Shown in pieces: positions 1 through 8,748 of a stretch of DNA of 35,740 bases. Both the position numbers and the translations under genes were made by a program. Source of the DNA: Nostoc linckia NIES-25. GTDB taxonomy: Bacteria > Cyanobacteriota > Cyanobacteriia > Cyanobacteriales > Nostocaceae. Under the pieces are notes generated by a model. That model was not told the origin of the DNA. It did no database searches and saw only the letters and a program-made list of their open reading frames with translations. Position 1 is the first letter of the stretch. Every line of letters starts with the position of its first letter. Where the stretch lies: contig NZ_AP018222.1 of NCBI RefSeq assembly GCF_002368035.1, forward strand, positions 5,973,378 through 6,009,117, read 5' to 3'.

Positions 1-690
1 CAAACTCAAACCAGCGATGGTCTTCAAATCAGGCACTTCTAAATCAGGTTGACTGACTGCTGATACAGTAGCACCACTTCCTTGTTGACTTGCTCGACGG
101 TTCACCCAGACTGTCGATAGTCCTAAAGATTTAGCTGCAACGATATCGTGATAAACACTAGCCGCAACGTGTAATATCTCTTCCAAGGGAAGATTAATTC
201 TCTCAATAGCAACTTTGAAGTTATTTAAGGAAGGTTTGTAACTTTTTGCCTGTTCTGCTGTGATTATTTCATCGAATTCCACCTTTAAATGCTTTGCTGA
301 GAAAGCAAACAAATCGTCATCTATATTTGATATAATTACCAGCTTAAACTTTTGCTTGAGGGTTTTAAGTGCCTCAACGGTATCCGGGAAAGGTTGCCAA
401 TACTCAATTGAATCAGGAAGTGAATTTATCTGGTCATTAGTTGGCTCAAATCCTATTTTTTCACCAAATCTCTTGACTACTCTCTTCAAAACTTCTCGAT
501 ACTTGATGTATTCTCCTTGTTGGATTTCTGCTTCCAATTGAGCAAAAAGTTTCAGAATTTGATTGTCATCTAAATTTTGGTTGTGTGCCAGCAGAACTGG
601 CTTGAGCGCTCCTAAGATCCCGTTTTCCCAATCGATTAAGGTTCCATAGCAATCGAAGGTTAAAGCTTTGTACTTATTAAAGTCAATCAC
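1..690 (-). CDS. Haloacid dehalogenase type II family protein (runs off left edge)
   Basis: The 230 codons read leftward from a GTG start at 690 give a HAD-superfamily hydrolase of the L-2-haloacid dehalogenase (type II) kind. The N-terminal motif FDCYGTLIDWE carries the nucleophilic Asp at about residue 13. Motif II is the Ser in SNIDDD, motif III the Lys in KSYKPS, and the C-terminal part has the family-typical VYHDIVAAKSLGL segment. Family members hydrolyse carbon-halogen or phosphate bonds in the cytoplasm; the substrate here is unknown. The GTG start is favoured by a GGAG sequence nine bases upstream and by the nucleophile motif lying close to the N-terminus. The family is usually 220-240 residues, so only the last few residues are probably outside the window. 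It is divergent from the ThDP enzyme gene. Confidence 0.85.
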   Translation of the reverse strand, partial: MIDFNKYKALTFDCYGTLIDWENGILGALKPVLLAHNQNLDDNQILKLFAQLEAEIQQGEYIKYREVLKRVVKRFGEKIGFEPTNDQINSLPDSIEYWQPFPDTVEALKTLKQKFKLVIISNIDDDLFAFSAKHLKVEFDEIITAEQAKSYKPSLNNFKVAIERINLPLEEILHVAASVYHDIVAAKSLGLSTVWVNRRASQQGSGATVSAVSQPDLEVPDLKTIAGLSL

Positions 691-1030
691 GTTTTTATAC
701 TCCGGAGTTTAATTAATTGCCTTGAGTTTTCACAAGCCAAAAAGCCGATAAACTCATCTAATTTTCGCCATGTCTGGCACTATTAAATTCTATAAATATT
801 TCTTTTATATCAAATTAGAGTTTAAATATATACACAATAAAATACCAAACTCTGTCAAGATAACTAAGTAAAACGGTACAAGAAAACTAAACTATGTAAA
901 GAAAAATAAAGTAAGCTAAAAGCCTGATATTTACAGTATCCTATGTGATATTGACAATAAATATTTAGTTAAGTCTACGTGTGTGAGATAATCTTACAAG
1001 ACACAGGAAAGTATTCCTAAGATAGTTTGT
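691..1030. other. AT-rich divergent intergenic region
   Basis: This 340-base spacer separates the leftward dehalogenase gene from the rightward ThDP/KAS III operon and must hold both promoters. It is clearly AT-rich. A TTGACA hexamer occurs at 951-956 but has no well-placed -10 partner, so no promoter is called. No small gene or RNA was recognised. Confidence 0.5.
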
Positions 1031-2788
1031 ATGGATGCTAAATCTGAAGATATAAAAGCAGATACTAGTAAAGAATTAAACTCAACTGAACACCAATCTT
1101 ATAGCAAGCCATCCAGACCTTTTTTGGTAGCAGAGGCAGTGGTTAAAATCCTAGAAAATCTGGGAGTTGAGTATGCTTTTGGGGTTTCGGGAGGTGCGAT
1201 CGCCCCACTGTGGGCTGCACTACACCAAAGTTCCATTCAAATGTTGCACTTTCGCCACGAAGCCGGAGCCGCTTTTGCGGCTACTGAGGCGTACTTTGCT
1301 AGCGATCGCCCGGTTGTAGTGTTCGCTACCACAGGCCCAGGAATTACCAATGTTTTGACAGGGTTGCTAGCTGCTCGGTGGGAAGGCGCTAAAGTGATTC
1401 TTGTGTCAGCTTCAACTTCCGCACCACAGCGAGGACGTTGGGCTATCCAGGAAACCAGCAGATACACTATGCCTAGCGCAGGTATTTTTACTTCCGGTTC
1501 AGTATTCCATTACGCAACTACTCTGGAATCTAGCAATGAACTTCCAGAGGTTTCTCGCAGGCTTGCCCTCGGACTAACACAACCGGGAGGATTTGTAGCT
1601 CATTTGAGTATTCCTACAAACATCCAGACAAGTTCGCTAAACATATCTTTGCCACAAGTAAATCTGTCTCGCGGTGTGGCAACAGTAACCCAAGAGACAA
1701 TCGCAGAATGCGCCCAGTTGCTATCTGAAGGTTCTTTTGCGATCTGGTTGGGCTTCGGGGCACGAGGGGCGGCAAAAGAAATTCGCCAGCTTGCTGAGAG
1801 GACTGGTGCTGCTGTCATGTGTTCGCCACGGGGTAAGGGTATCTTTCCTGAAGACCATCCTCAGTTCGTAGGTGTCACAGGCTTTGGTGGACATGAGTCA
1901 GTTTTGAGATATATGCACGAGCAACGTCCAAGGCGCGTGCTAGTGCTGGGAACACGTCTTGGTGAATTCACCTCCTTTTGGAACCCTTCGATGGTTCCTT
2001 GTCAGGGGTTCGTCCATGTTGATATCGATCCAGAGATACCAGGAACAGCTTATCCATGTGCTAAGACTTTTGCCATCCAATCCGATGTGGGAGTGTTTGT
2101 CAAGGCATTACTGAAGTATTTTCCTCATTCCTCTGGGATATCAAAAATTCTACCTGTGCCGATATTTAACCACCATGCCATGAAGCCACGTATCGGCAGT
2201 CCAGTACGACCAGAATTGCTAATGAATGTAATTCAACAAGTAATTGTTGATGGAAGTAATGCATTAGTGATGGCAGAGTCAGGGAACTCCTTTGCTTGGG
2301 TAATTCATCTGCTGCAATTTAGTACGCCAAATCGTTACCGCATCAGTAATGGATTTGGGTCTATGGGGCATTTTGTTACAGGTGTAGTGGGTGCTGCTTT
2401 GGCCCGAAAAAGCAAGGCTGTTGCCATTGTGGGAGATGGTGCAATGTTGATGAACAGTGAGGTAAACACGGCTGTGAAATATCAAGTTCCAGCCGTGTGG
2501 ATTGTACTCAATGATGGGCGCTACAATATATGCCAACAAGGAATGGCATATCTAGGGTTCAATGACGCAGATGCAAGCATTCCCCAGGCAGATTTCGTCA
2601 AGATTGCTCAAGGAATGGGAGCAGAAGGTATTCGGGTAGAAAGCGAGTCCGATGTGAAAGCAGCCCTAGAAAAAGCGATCGCAGCAAAAAGCCCATTTGT
2701 AGTAGACGTAATCATTGACCCCACTCAAATACCACCATCCGAAAGCCGCAATCAGAGTTTGATTTTACAAGGCGCTACAAATTATTAA
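1031..2788 (+). CDS. ThDP-dependent enzyme, acetolactate synthase large-subunit-like
   Basis: This 585-residue protein has the three-domain layout of the acetolactate synthase/pyruvate oxidase/decarboxylase superfamily. The N-terminal Pyr domain has the activating Glu in RHEAGA (E77). A central domain follows, and the C-terminal PP domain has the ThDP/Mg motif GDG at 468-470 ending in LNDGR at 493-497. The family decarboxylates a 2-oxoacid and transfers the resulting acyl anion to a carbonyl acceptor. Branched-chain amino acid synthesis is unlikely to be its job: no small regulatory subunit follows, and a KAS III-like gene starts only 13 bases downstream. The scytonemin enzyme ScyA is a cyanobacterial precedent for a recruited acetolactate-synthase-like protein, but orthology cannot be claimed. 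The first 30 residues are a polar extension. No convincing ribosome binding site precedes the ATG. Confidence 0.88.
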   Translation: MDAKSEDIKADTSKELNSTEHQSYSKPSRPFLVAEAVVKILENLGVEYAFGVSGGAIAPLWAALHQSSIQMLHFRHEAGAAFAATEAYFASDRPVVVFATTGPGITNVLTGLLAARWEGAKVILVSASTSAPQRGRWAIQETSRYTMPSAGIFTSGSVFHYATTLESSNELPEVSRRLALGLTQPGGFVAHLSIPTNIQTSSLNISLPQVNLSRGVATVTQETIAECAQLLSEGSFAIWLGFGARGAAKEIRQLAERTGAAVMCSPRGKGIFPEDHPQFVGVTGFGGHESVLRYMHEQRPRRVLVLGTRLGEFTSFWNPSMVPCQGFVHVDIDPEIPGTAYPCAKTFAIQSDVGVFVKALLKYFPHSSGISKILPVPIFNHHAMKPRIGSPVRPELLMNVIQQVIVDGSNALVMAESGNSFAWVIHLLQFSTPNRYRISNGFGSMGHFVTGVVGAALARKSKAVAIVGDGAMLMNSEVNTAVKYQVPAVWIVLNDGRYNICQQGMAYLGFNDADASIPQADFVKIAQGMGAEGIRVESESDVKAALEKAIAAKSPFVVDVIIDPTQIPPSESRNQSLILQGATNY

Positions 2789-2801
2789 CAGTAGATTATA
2801 T

Positions 2802-3938
2802 ATGGTTTCCTCTCCAGTCGGTATTCGCTCGATCGCTTTGAGCCTTCCAAGCATCAAACGCACAAATGACTATTACATAGAAAAATACCCAGAGCTAGTC
2901 ACTCAAGCTGAGGAAAAAGGCTTTGCAAAGTTATTTTCGCTCACTGAGTCAACTGCAAGTAACGAATTTGACCAGGAAATGTTGCCTTATCTATCAGATC
3001 CCTTTCGCGGCACTATTGAGCGATGGGCGCTTGGGCCTGGTGAGTCTTCTCTAACACTAGAGTATCGCGCTGCCATAGATGCCCTCAATGCAGCTAAGCT
3101 TTCTCCTGAGGACGTTGAACTAATGATTGTTTCCTCAGTTTGGCCCGAACAAATTGGATTTGGCAATGCCGCTTTCCTAGCTCGTCAACTAGGTCTTCAA
3201 GGTGCTGCATGGAACCTTGATGCAACCTGTGGAAGTACTCCGGTTGCCCTTCAAACTGCCAGTGCTTTGGTGAAAGCAGGAGAATATCGCAATGTACTAG
3301 TAGTAGTTTCTTGTACGTATTCTCGCTTTTTTGACGAGGATGATACATTCCCGTGGTTTACTAGCGACGGTGCTGGGGCTTTCGTAGTTGGTGCATTAGA
3401 AGCTAACCAGGGAATCGTTGGTACAAAGACCGTTCATACTGCTGCATTGAATGAAGTTCTGTTTGCTGAAGTCACAAAAGATGAGCAAAACAATTCACTT
3501 GTCCGTATGCAAATGGGCAAGGGTGGAAATGCTCTTAGCGAAACAGCTGAGGAGTTTCTGCGTAGATGTTGCGAAGGCGCTGTAGCTGCTGCGGGTGTAA
3601 CTTTTGACCAAATTGACTTTTTTCTGTTCAATACACCTACAGCTTGGGTTGGAAGCTTCTGCACTCGCGTACTAGGCATCGACCCAGAACGTACACTCAA
3701 TCTCTACCCACAGTATGCAAACCTCGGCCCAGTACTCACTGTAGCAAATTTGTATCATGCTGCACAGTTGGGTAAAATTCAGGAAAATGACCTAGTTCTC
3801 ATCTATGGTTCCGGTTGTTCGGGAGCCGCTGCTGCAAGCGTAATGCGCTGGGGGAATGTGGTACTAGGTTCTGACCCCACCAATAAATCTAACGCAGTAT
3901 TAGAAGATGCCGAAGATAAGAATCTAATTTGTTGTTAA
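2802..3938 (+). CDS. 3-oxoacyl-ACP synthase III (FabH)-like condensing enzyme, atypical active site
   Basis: The 378-residue product has the thiolase fold of KAS III enzymes. The nucleophile is in the segment DATCGSTPVAL (C143), and the C-terminal end GSGCSGAAAASVMRW matches the glycine-rich end of FabH. The Asn of the Cys-His-Asn triad seems present in YANLGP (N307). Where FabH has PHQAN with the catalytic His, this protein reads FNTPTAW (about 276-282) with no His nearby. It may therefore perform acyl transfer or non-decarboxylative condensation rather than the FabH reaction; this is inference. It lies 13 bases after the ThDP enzyme gene and is almost certainly cotranscribed with it. The last 25 residues are a polar tail ending in CC. 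It is convergent with the WD40 gene. Confidence 0.88.
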   Translation: MVSSPVGIRSIALSLPSIKRTNDYYIEKYPELVTQAEEKGFAKLFSLTESTASNEFDQEMLPYLSDPFRGTIERWALGPGESSLTLEYRAAIDALNAAKLSPEDVELMIVSSVWPEQIGFGNAAFLARQLGLQGAAWNLDATCGSTPVALQTASALVKAGEYRNVLVVVSCTYSRFFDEDDTFPWFTSDGAGAFVVGALEANQGIVGTKTVHTAALNEVLFAEVTKDEQNNSLVRMQMGKGGNALSETAEEFLRRCCEGAVAAAGVTFDQIDFFLFNTPTAWVGSFCTRVLGIDPERTLNLYPQYANLGPVLTVANLYHAAQLGKIQENDLVLIYGSGCSGAAAASVMRWGNVVLGSDPTNKSNAVLEDAEDKNLICC

Positions 3939-4004
3939 AGTTATACCACTCGCCAAATATTAAGATCGCAGCTTCAACATTTGACGCTGTTGTTACGTTT
4001 TTAT

Positions 4005-7000
4005 TTATAAATCCACAGCCCCTAAAGCTTTGAGAGTGGAAATAGTTGCCTCTGTTATACCTGTAACGCCACTAATGTTCATGCCCTCATACAGTCTAGG
4101 GTTTAGAATAGTTGTCAGGCAATCACCAGTTAAGGTATTCCAAAGCTTAATTGTTCCACTTTCACAAGCACTGCTTAGGGTTTGACCGTCGCGACTAAAC
4201 GCGATCGACCAAACTAAATTGCTATGTCCCGACAAAGTTCTGATGCAATTGCCTGTACTGACATCCCACAACTTGACAGTTTGGTCACTGCTACCACTAG
4301 CTAGGGTGTGACTATCCATAAAAGCCACCGAATATACAGAACTAGTATGTCCCTGGAAAGTTGAAAGACACTCAGTAGTGTTGACATCCCACAATTTGAT
4401 AGTTTGATCGCTACTACAACTTGCTAGGGTATCACCATCGGGACTAAAGGTGACTGACCAGATAAAATCACTATGACCATGCAAAGTGCGAAGGCATCGA
4501 CCAGTGTTAATATCCCACAACTTGATCGTTTGGTCTTGACCAGTACTAGCTAGTGTTTGACCGTCCGAACTGAAAGCGACCGACCAGACCACCAAAGGAT
4601 GCTCCTGCAAAGTCTTGAGACATCGACCGCTGCTGACATCCCACAACTTCACTGTTTTGTCTTCACTGCCACTAGCCACGACACGACCATTGGGACTAAA
4701 GGCAACTGATATGACTCGACTACTATGCTCGCATAGAGTTTTGAGACACTTTCCAGTATTAACATCCCATAGCTTCACTGTTTTGTCTTCGCTGCCACTA
4801 GCAATTACACGACCATCGGCGTTGAAAGCAACTGATGTTACTCTATTACTATGTCCTCGCAATGTTTTGAGGCATTGTCCGGTTTTAGCATCCCACAACT
4901 TCACCATTTGGTCACCGCTACCACTTGCAAGCATATTACCTTCATGGCTGAAAGTTACTGACCAGATTCCATAACAATAACCTTGCAAGGTCTTGAAGCA
5001 TAAACCAGTGCTGACATCCCATAGCCTTACTGTTTGGTCGCTGCTGCCACTCGCGATCGTTTGACTATCTGGAGTAAAAGCAACTGACCATATCCTAGTA
5101 CTATGTCCTGATAAAGTTGTGAGACAATCACCAGTACTAACATCCCACAACTTCACCGTTTGGTCGTGTGAACCAGTGGTCAGTGTATGCCCGTTTGAAT
5201 TAAAGGCAACTGAAGTTACCCAGTCAGTATGACCCTGTAAAGTGCGAATGCACTGACCAGTACTAATGTCCCATAGCCTGACAATTTTATCACGACAACC
5301 ACTTGCCAAGGTTTGACCATCCGGGCTAAAAGCAAGCGAACAGATACCGATATTAGGATGTAAGAGGATTTGAAGATTTTTTCCAGTGCTGACATCCCAT
5401 AGCCTTACTGTTTGGTCATCATCGCCACTAGCTAGCGTGCAACCATTGGGGCTGAAGGCAACTGATGTTACCCGATTAGTGTGACCTGAAAGAGTTTTGA
5501 GGCATCGCCTGGTGCTAATATCCCATAGCTTGACTTTTTGATCTTGACCACCGCTAGCAAGTATATGACTATTTGGGCAGAAGGCGACTGACCAAATTCC
5601 ACCCTTATGTCCATAAAGGGTGGTCAAGCATCGTCCAGTCTCAATATCCCATAGCTTTATAGTTTGGTCTTGACTTCCACTGGCAAGAATGCGACCATCG
5701 GAACTAAAGACCACTGACCAGAGCCAATCTGTATGTCCGGCAAAAACAAGCAATTGTTTTCCATCGCTAACCTGGTACAGGCTAATCTGATTATTAGTAT
5801 CTCCGGTAGCTAAGAGTTTTCCATCTGGGCTAAATGCCACCGAATGAATGCCTCCTAAGGTTTCAGCAAAAACGCACTTACTTACATCGGCATGAGCAAA
5901 ATTTGCATTATGCAAATTTACACTTCGCAAATCTGCTTGCCAAACACTCAAATAAGAAAAATCATAGCTACTAAGATCTGTCTCCAAACAAGAAAGCAAA
6001 TTTAGAATATTGCCGCCTGTATAACCTGGCTCTAAAGGAGATGTTTCTCGCAGTTTTACTAAAATTTGAGTTAATTTATTTTCAATATTTTTTTTACTTC
6101 TGAAAGTCTGAAGTAACCCATTAATGACTGGTTTGATAATCAAGCGAATTTGAGTATCCTTAACATAATCTTTACCCGTCGCCTTCATCAGAGCATGACG
6201 CCTGAATAAATCAATATTCTCAGTGACAATCTCTTCATAAACTTGTTCTATCAAGCTAGTAATCGTATACTCCATAACTACAGGCTGGAGGGTAAAAAGT
6301 GATGCAGTTTTTTTAATCAGGGTAGGTGTAGCCTTCTCGATTAGCGATCGCCTTCCCAATGATTCTATAGCCTCTAATAATTTTGCTTGTGGTATCGGTG
6401 ATATAATATCGTCCCGCAATTCTTTTAGTGTTATCGACTCGCGATTAATCGCTAGCCAATACATTATGTCCTTTTCTAAATCTGACAAGCGCTCAAACTG
6501 TTGCTCTAAAACATCGCGAATGTCACCAAAAACAGCCGTGTCTTGTTGCAAAAATTCAGTCACATTGCCATCAAAAATATCTTGAATCGTGGTGGCAACT
6601 ATCTTCAAAGCTAATGGATTGCCAGCATAGCGTTCAATCATTAATTTGCATTGTCCTTCTGCGGCAGATAGCCCCTTAAGTTTTAAGATTTCTTGCCCTT
6701 CCGCCACTTTTAACCCACTTAGCTGTAGACAGCGAACAGGTAGCGCTTCTCCTTCCAGCAATGCTATTTCTTTTGGTTTTTCCCGACTAGTAAGCAGTAA
6801 GCAGCTTTGGTGAGTTGCTTCTCCTACCCGCCTTAAAAGCTCCCCATATTCTTCATATCCTTCTCGATAAACTCCGGCGCGGCTACCACTGCGGAGAATT
6901 GATTCTGCGTTATCAAGTATTAGTAAACAACGATTATTTTGTAAATAATCAAGTAGGCGCGATACGCGATCGCCAAAACTTTCTGGTAAATTAGCTTCTG

Positions 7001-7544
7001 TTTCTTGTTCGTCAGAGAGAAATTGAATTAAGTTACTGAGAATAATTTTAACAGGCGGGGCTTCTCGTAGCGATCGCCAAATCACATACTCAAAGTTTTC
7101 TTGAATTTGTTGAGCAAACTTTACAGACAGTGCTGTTTTACCAATACCTCCTATTCCCAATACTGTCACTAATCGGCATTCTTCATCAATAATCCATTGC
7201 TCTAACGTACTGAGTTCTTCTGTACGTCCATAAAAAACCGAGGTAAAGATAGCTTCTCCCCAATCTAGACGACTATTTGAGCTTGAATAGTCACTTTTAT
7301 CTATTTTTAATGAGAAAGCTGAAAACAGCTTCTCAATAGTTTGTTTATCAACTCCTCCTTCTCGATTCAATACTTTCGAGATTGTACCGGAATACAATCC
7401 AGAGCGTGCGCTCATTTCTTCCAGAGTGTACCTATTTCCAAAATTTTCCTTTGTTTCTGACTGATGCCTTGCTTCCTTTATTTTTTGCAAACCTTTAGTA
7501 GTAAGTGCAACGCCACGCTTGCGTCTCCAATTCTGTAAAGTCAT
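4005..7544 (-). CDS. STAND-type signalling protein: HTH, NB-ARC ATPase, 14 WD40 repeats
   Basis: This protein of 1179 residues has a clear mosaic structure. Residues 38-75 resemble an XRE-like helix-turn-helix. An NB-ARC/STAND NTPase follows, with P-loop GIGGIGKT at 130-137, Walker B-like CLLILDNAES near 205, a TSREKP segment and the GNPLALK motif near 310. Next is a winged-helix-like and helical region, then a short pentapeptide-like stretch (LRSVNLHNANFAHADV, about residues 537-552). Fourteen WD40 repeats fill residues 563 to about 1150, each with a form of xxSVAFSPDG...LASG..DQTVKLWD, enough for two seven-bladed propellers. STAND proteins oligomerise on sensing a ligand with their repeats; cyanobacterial members are mostly uncharacterised and some STAND families act in phage defence. 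No effector domain other than the HTH is visible. It is monocistronic. Confidence 0.9.
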   Translation of the reverse strand: MTLQNWRRKRGVALTTKGLQKIKEARHQSETKENFGNRYTLEEMSARSGLYSGTISKVLNREGGVDKQTIEKLFSAFSLKIDKSDYSSSNSRLDWGEAIFTSVFYGRTEELSTLEQWIIDEECRLVTVLGIGGIGKTALSVKFAQQIQENFEYVIWRSLREAPPVKIILSNLIQFLSDEQETEANLPESFGDRVSRLLDYLQNNRCLLILDNAESILRSGSRAGVYREGYEEYGELLRRVGEATHQSCLLLTSREKPKEIALLEGEALPVRCLQLSGLKVAEGQEILKLKGLSAAEGQCKLMIERYAGNPLALKIVATTIQDIFDGNVTEFLQQDTAVFGDIRDVLEQQFERLSDLEKDIMYWLAINRESITLKELRDDIISPIPQAKLLEAIESLGRRSLIEKATPTLIKKTASLFTLQPVVMEYTITSLIEQVYEEIVTENIDLFRRHALMKATGKDYVKDTQIRLIIKPVINGLLQTFRSKKNIENKLTQILVKLRETSPLEPGYTGGNILNLLSCLETDLSSYDFSYLSVWQADLRSVNLHNANFAHADVSKCVFAETLGGIHSVAFSPDGKLLATGDTNNQISLYQVSDGKQLLVFAGHTDWLWSVVFSSDGRILASGSQDQTIKLWDIETGRCLTTLYGHKGGIWSVAFCPNSHILASGGQDQKVKLWDISTRRCLKTLSGHTNRVTSVAFSPNGCTLASGDDDQTVRLWDVSTGKNLQILLHPNIGICSLAFSPDGQTLASGCRDKIVRLWDISTGQCIRTLQGHTDWVTSVAFNSNGHTLTTGSHDQTVKLWDVSTGDCLTTLSGHSTRIWSVAFTPDSQTIASGSSDQTVRLWDVSTGLCFKTLQGYCYGIWSVTFSHEGNMLASGSGDQMVKLWDAKTGQCLKTLRGHSNRVTSVAFNADGRVIASGSEDKTVKLWDVNTGKCLKTLCEHSSRVISVAFSPNGRVVASGSEDKTVKLWDVSSGRCLKTLQEHPLVVWSVAFSSDGQTLASTGQDQTIKLWDINTGRCLRTLHGHSDFIWSVTFSPDGDTLASCSSDQTIKLWDVNTTECLSTFQGHTSSVYSVAFMDSHTLASGSSDQTVKLWDVSTGNCIRTLSGHSNLVWSIAFSRDGQTLSSACESGTIKLWNTLTGDCLTTILNPRLYEGMNISGVTGITEATISTLKALGAVDL

Positions 7545-7986
7545 GTATTAATTCACCGTTTGCTTAATCACCTGTGACTAGGAAGAATTATCTACGAGGT
7601 AGCTGTAGATACTAAGTAATATTTATAACAAGTCAATAATTGCGTATTGCAGAGGATTTAAAAAAAGTGTAACGCCAAAATGTTCAGCGATCGAAGGTAC
7701 ATTAGGCAGTCCAATGGTTTTTATAAATTAAAATCTATTACTCAATAGACAATCTAATGTCTGGGGTTTTGCTGACATCATCTGTTTAACTAAAAGCTTG
7801 TTGCACTTGGGTAATACCAGATTCATCACGTGTGATGTTAGTTGCTTAATACATTAACTTTTCAGTAATCTGATTTGGGCTTAAAGCTTAAGTTCAATCT
7901 TAAAATCTCGATTTTCACTGGTAAAGACCGTTGTGAATTGGCAATCTTGATAAAGAAAGTTTGTAAATATTTAGTCTATCAATACA
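7545..7986. other. Intergenic region upstream of the WD40 gene
   Basis: This 442-base AT-rich spacer lies between the divergent WD40 gene and a small ribbon-helix-helix gene. Nothing else was recognised: no RNA gene, no long ORF, no strong palindrome. Confidence 0.4.
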
Positions 7987-8166
7987 ATGAGTGATACTGC
8001 CGTAGAGAGATTTTCTAATTTAGCAACATCCACAAAAAAAAGAACGCTCAAACGAATCACTATCGACCTGACATCAGATGAAGCCGAGAACCTTGAAAAG
8101 TATTGCGAACAAACTGGTAAAACAGCAACGGATGTGATTGAGGAACTCATTCGCTCGTTACCATAA
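7987..8166 (+). CDS. Small ribbon-helix-helix (CopG-like) protein
   Basis: An ATG-initiated 59-residue frame ends in a compact domain starting KRITIDLTSDEAENLE and finishing DVIEELIRSLP. This is the beta-strand plus two-helix pattern of ribbon-helix-helix DNA-binding proteins. The N-terminal 20 residues are polar. Its reality is supported by a second gene at 8602-8748 on the other strand whose product matches it at 29 of 38 positions over the domain. RHH proteins bind DNA as dimers and often act as antitoxins or autorepressors; no toxin gene is adjacent here. No obvious ribosome binding site is visible, which lowers certainty about the start. Confidence 0.65.
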   Translation: MSDTAVERFSNLATSTKKRTLKRITIDLTSDEAENLEKYCEQTGKTATDVIEELIRSLP

Positions 8167-8601
8167 TCTAAGTTTCAAAAGTTTGGAATCCAGAATATCC
8201 ACAGTTAAACTTGAGAAACGTTCTCTGACTCCCGATTGTGCAATCTAACAATGTTTATTATGTCATTTTGTTTACAAATAAAAATAGAGGAGAAAAGGGA
8301 AGAATAATTGCAACAAACCCGATAAAGTCTGTTTAGAGGCACTCCAAAAAGAGTAAGATTTTTGCGGACATACGTACCGCGTTCTAGTCTGTTTCAAAAG
8401 TTACCTTTTTAATGATTAGAATCGCCAGTGTTATCAAGATAATAATCTCCTTACTTAAATTCCACGTAGTTGCACGTGTATTTCTTGTGCCTATAGCATA
8501 GGCAGCTTAACGATGGCGTACTGCGCCAGGTGTAAACGATCGCAGCACGCCATCGTTAGACTGTTACCTCTCCATCGTTACTAATAAATTGCGAACTACT
8601 T
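8167..8601. other. Intergenic region between convergent RHH genes
   Basis: Apart from the inverted repeat at 8508-8558 and the extra CCATCGTTA at 8572, this 435-base stretch shows no gene, RNA or tandem repeat that I can support. Confidence 0.4.
8508..8558. repeat. Large inverted repeat between the two RHH genes
   Basis: Two 18-base arms (8508-8525 and 8541-8558) match at 17 of 18 positions around a 15-base loop. The arms contain GATGGCGT and the complement ACGCCATC. A further copy of the outer nonamer CCATCGTTA lies at 8572-8580. The position between two convergent small genes suits a bidirectional terminator, but there is no T-tract, so an operator or mobile-repeat origin is equally possible. 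Confidence 0.7.
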
Positions 8602-8748
8602 TCATTTCATCACTGGCAACGCTCGAATGAGTTCTCGAATCACATCCGTTGCTGGCCTGCCCGTCTGTTCGCAATACTTTTCAAGGTTCTTGGCTTCATT
8701 AGATGCCAAGTTGACAGTAATTCGCTTGACCGCCCATTTTTTATTCAT
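8602..8748 (-). CDS. Small ribbon-helix-helix (CopG-like) protein, paralogue
   Basis: The 48-residue product starts MNKKWAVKRITV and ends IRELIRALPVMK. It is a ribbon-helix-helix domain closely related to the protein at 7987-8166 (29 of 38 domain residues identical). The frame remains open upstream to a TTG at 8835, but the ATG at 8748 is preferred because the paralogue's similarity begins just after it and the upstream residues look unrelated. Partner and target are unknown. The pair faces each other across an inverted repeat, which suggests a local duplication with inversion, or that the two proteins and the repeat belong to one small unit. Confidence 0.7.
   Translation of the reverse strand: MNKKWAVKRITVNLASNEAKNLEKYCEQTGRPATDVIRELIRALPVMK

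Noticed and set aside
951..992. Sigma-70-like promoter before the ThDP operon (TTGACA at 951, GATAAT at 987)
   Set aside because: The spacing of 30 bases is far from the usual 16-18, so no promoter was called.
4615..4974. Open frame of 119 codons on the plus strand
   Set aside because: It is antisense to the WD40 repeats of the STAND protein; its internal repetition merely mirrors the repeated codons of that gene.
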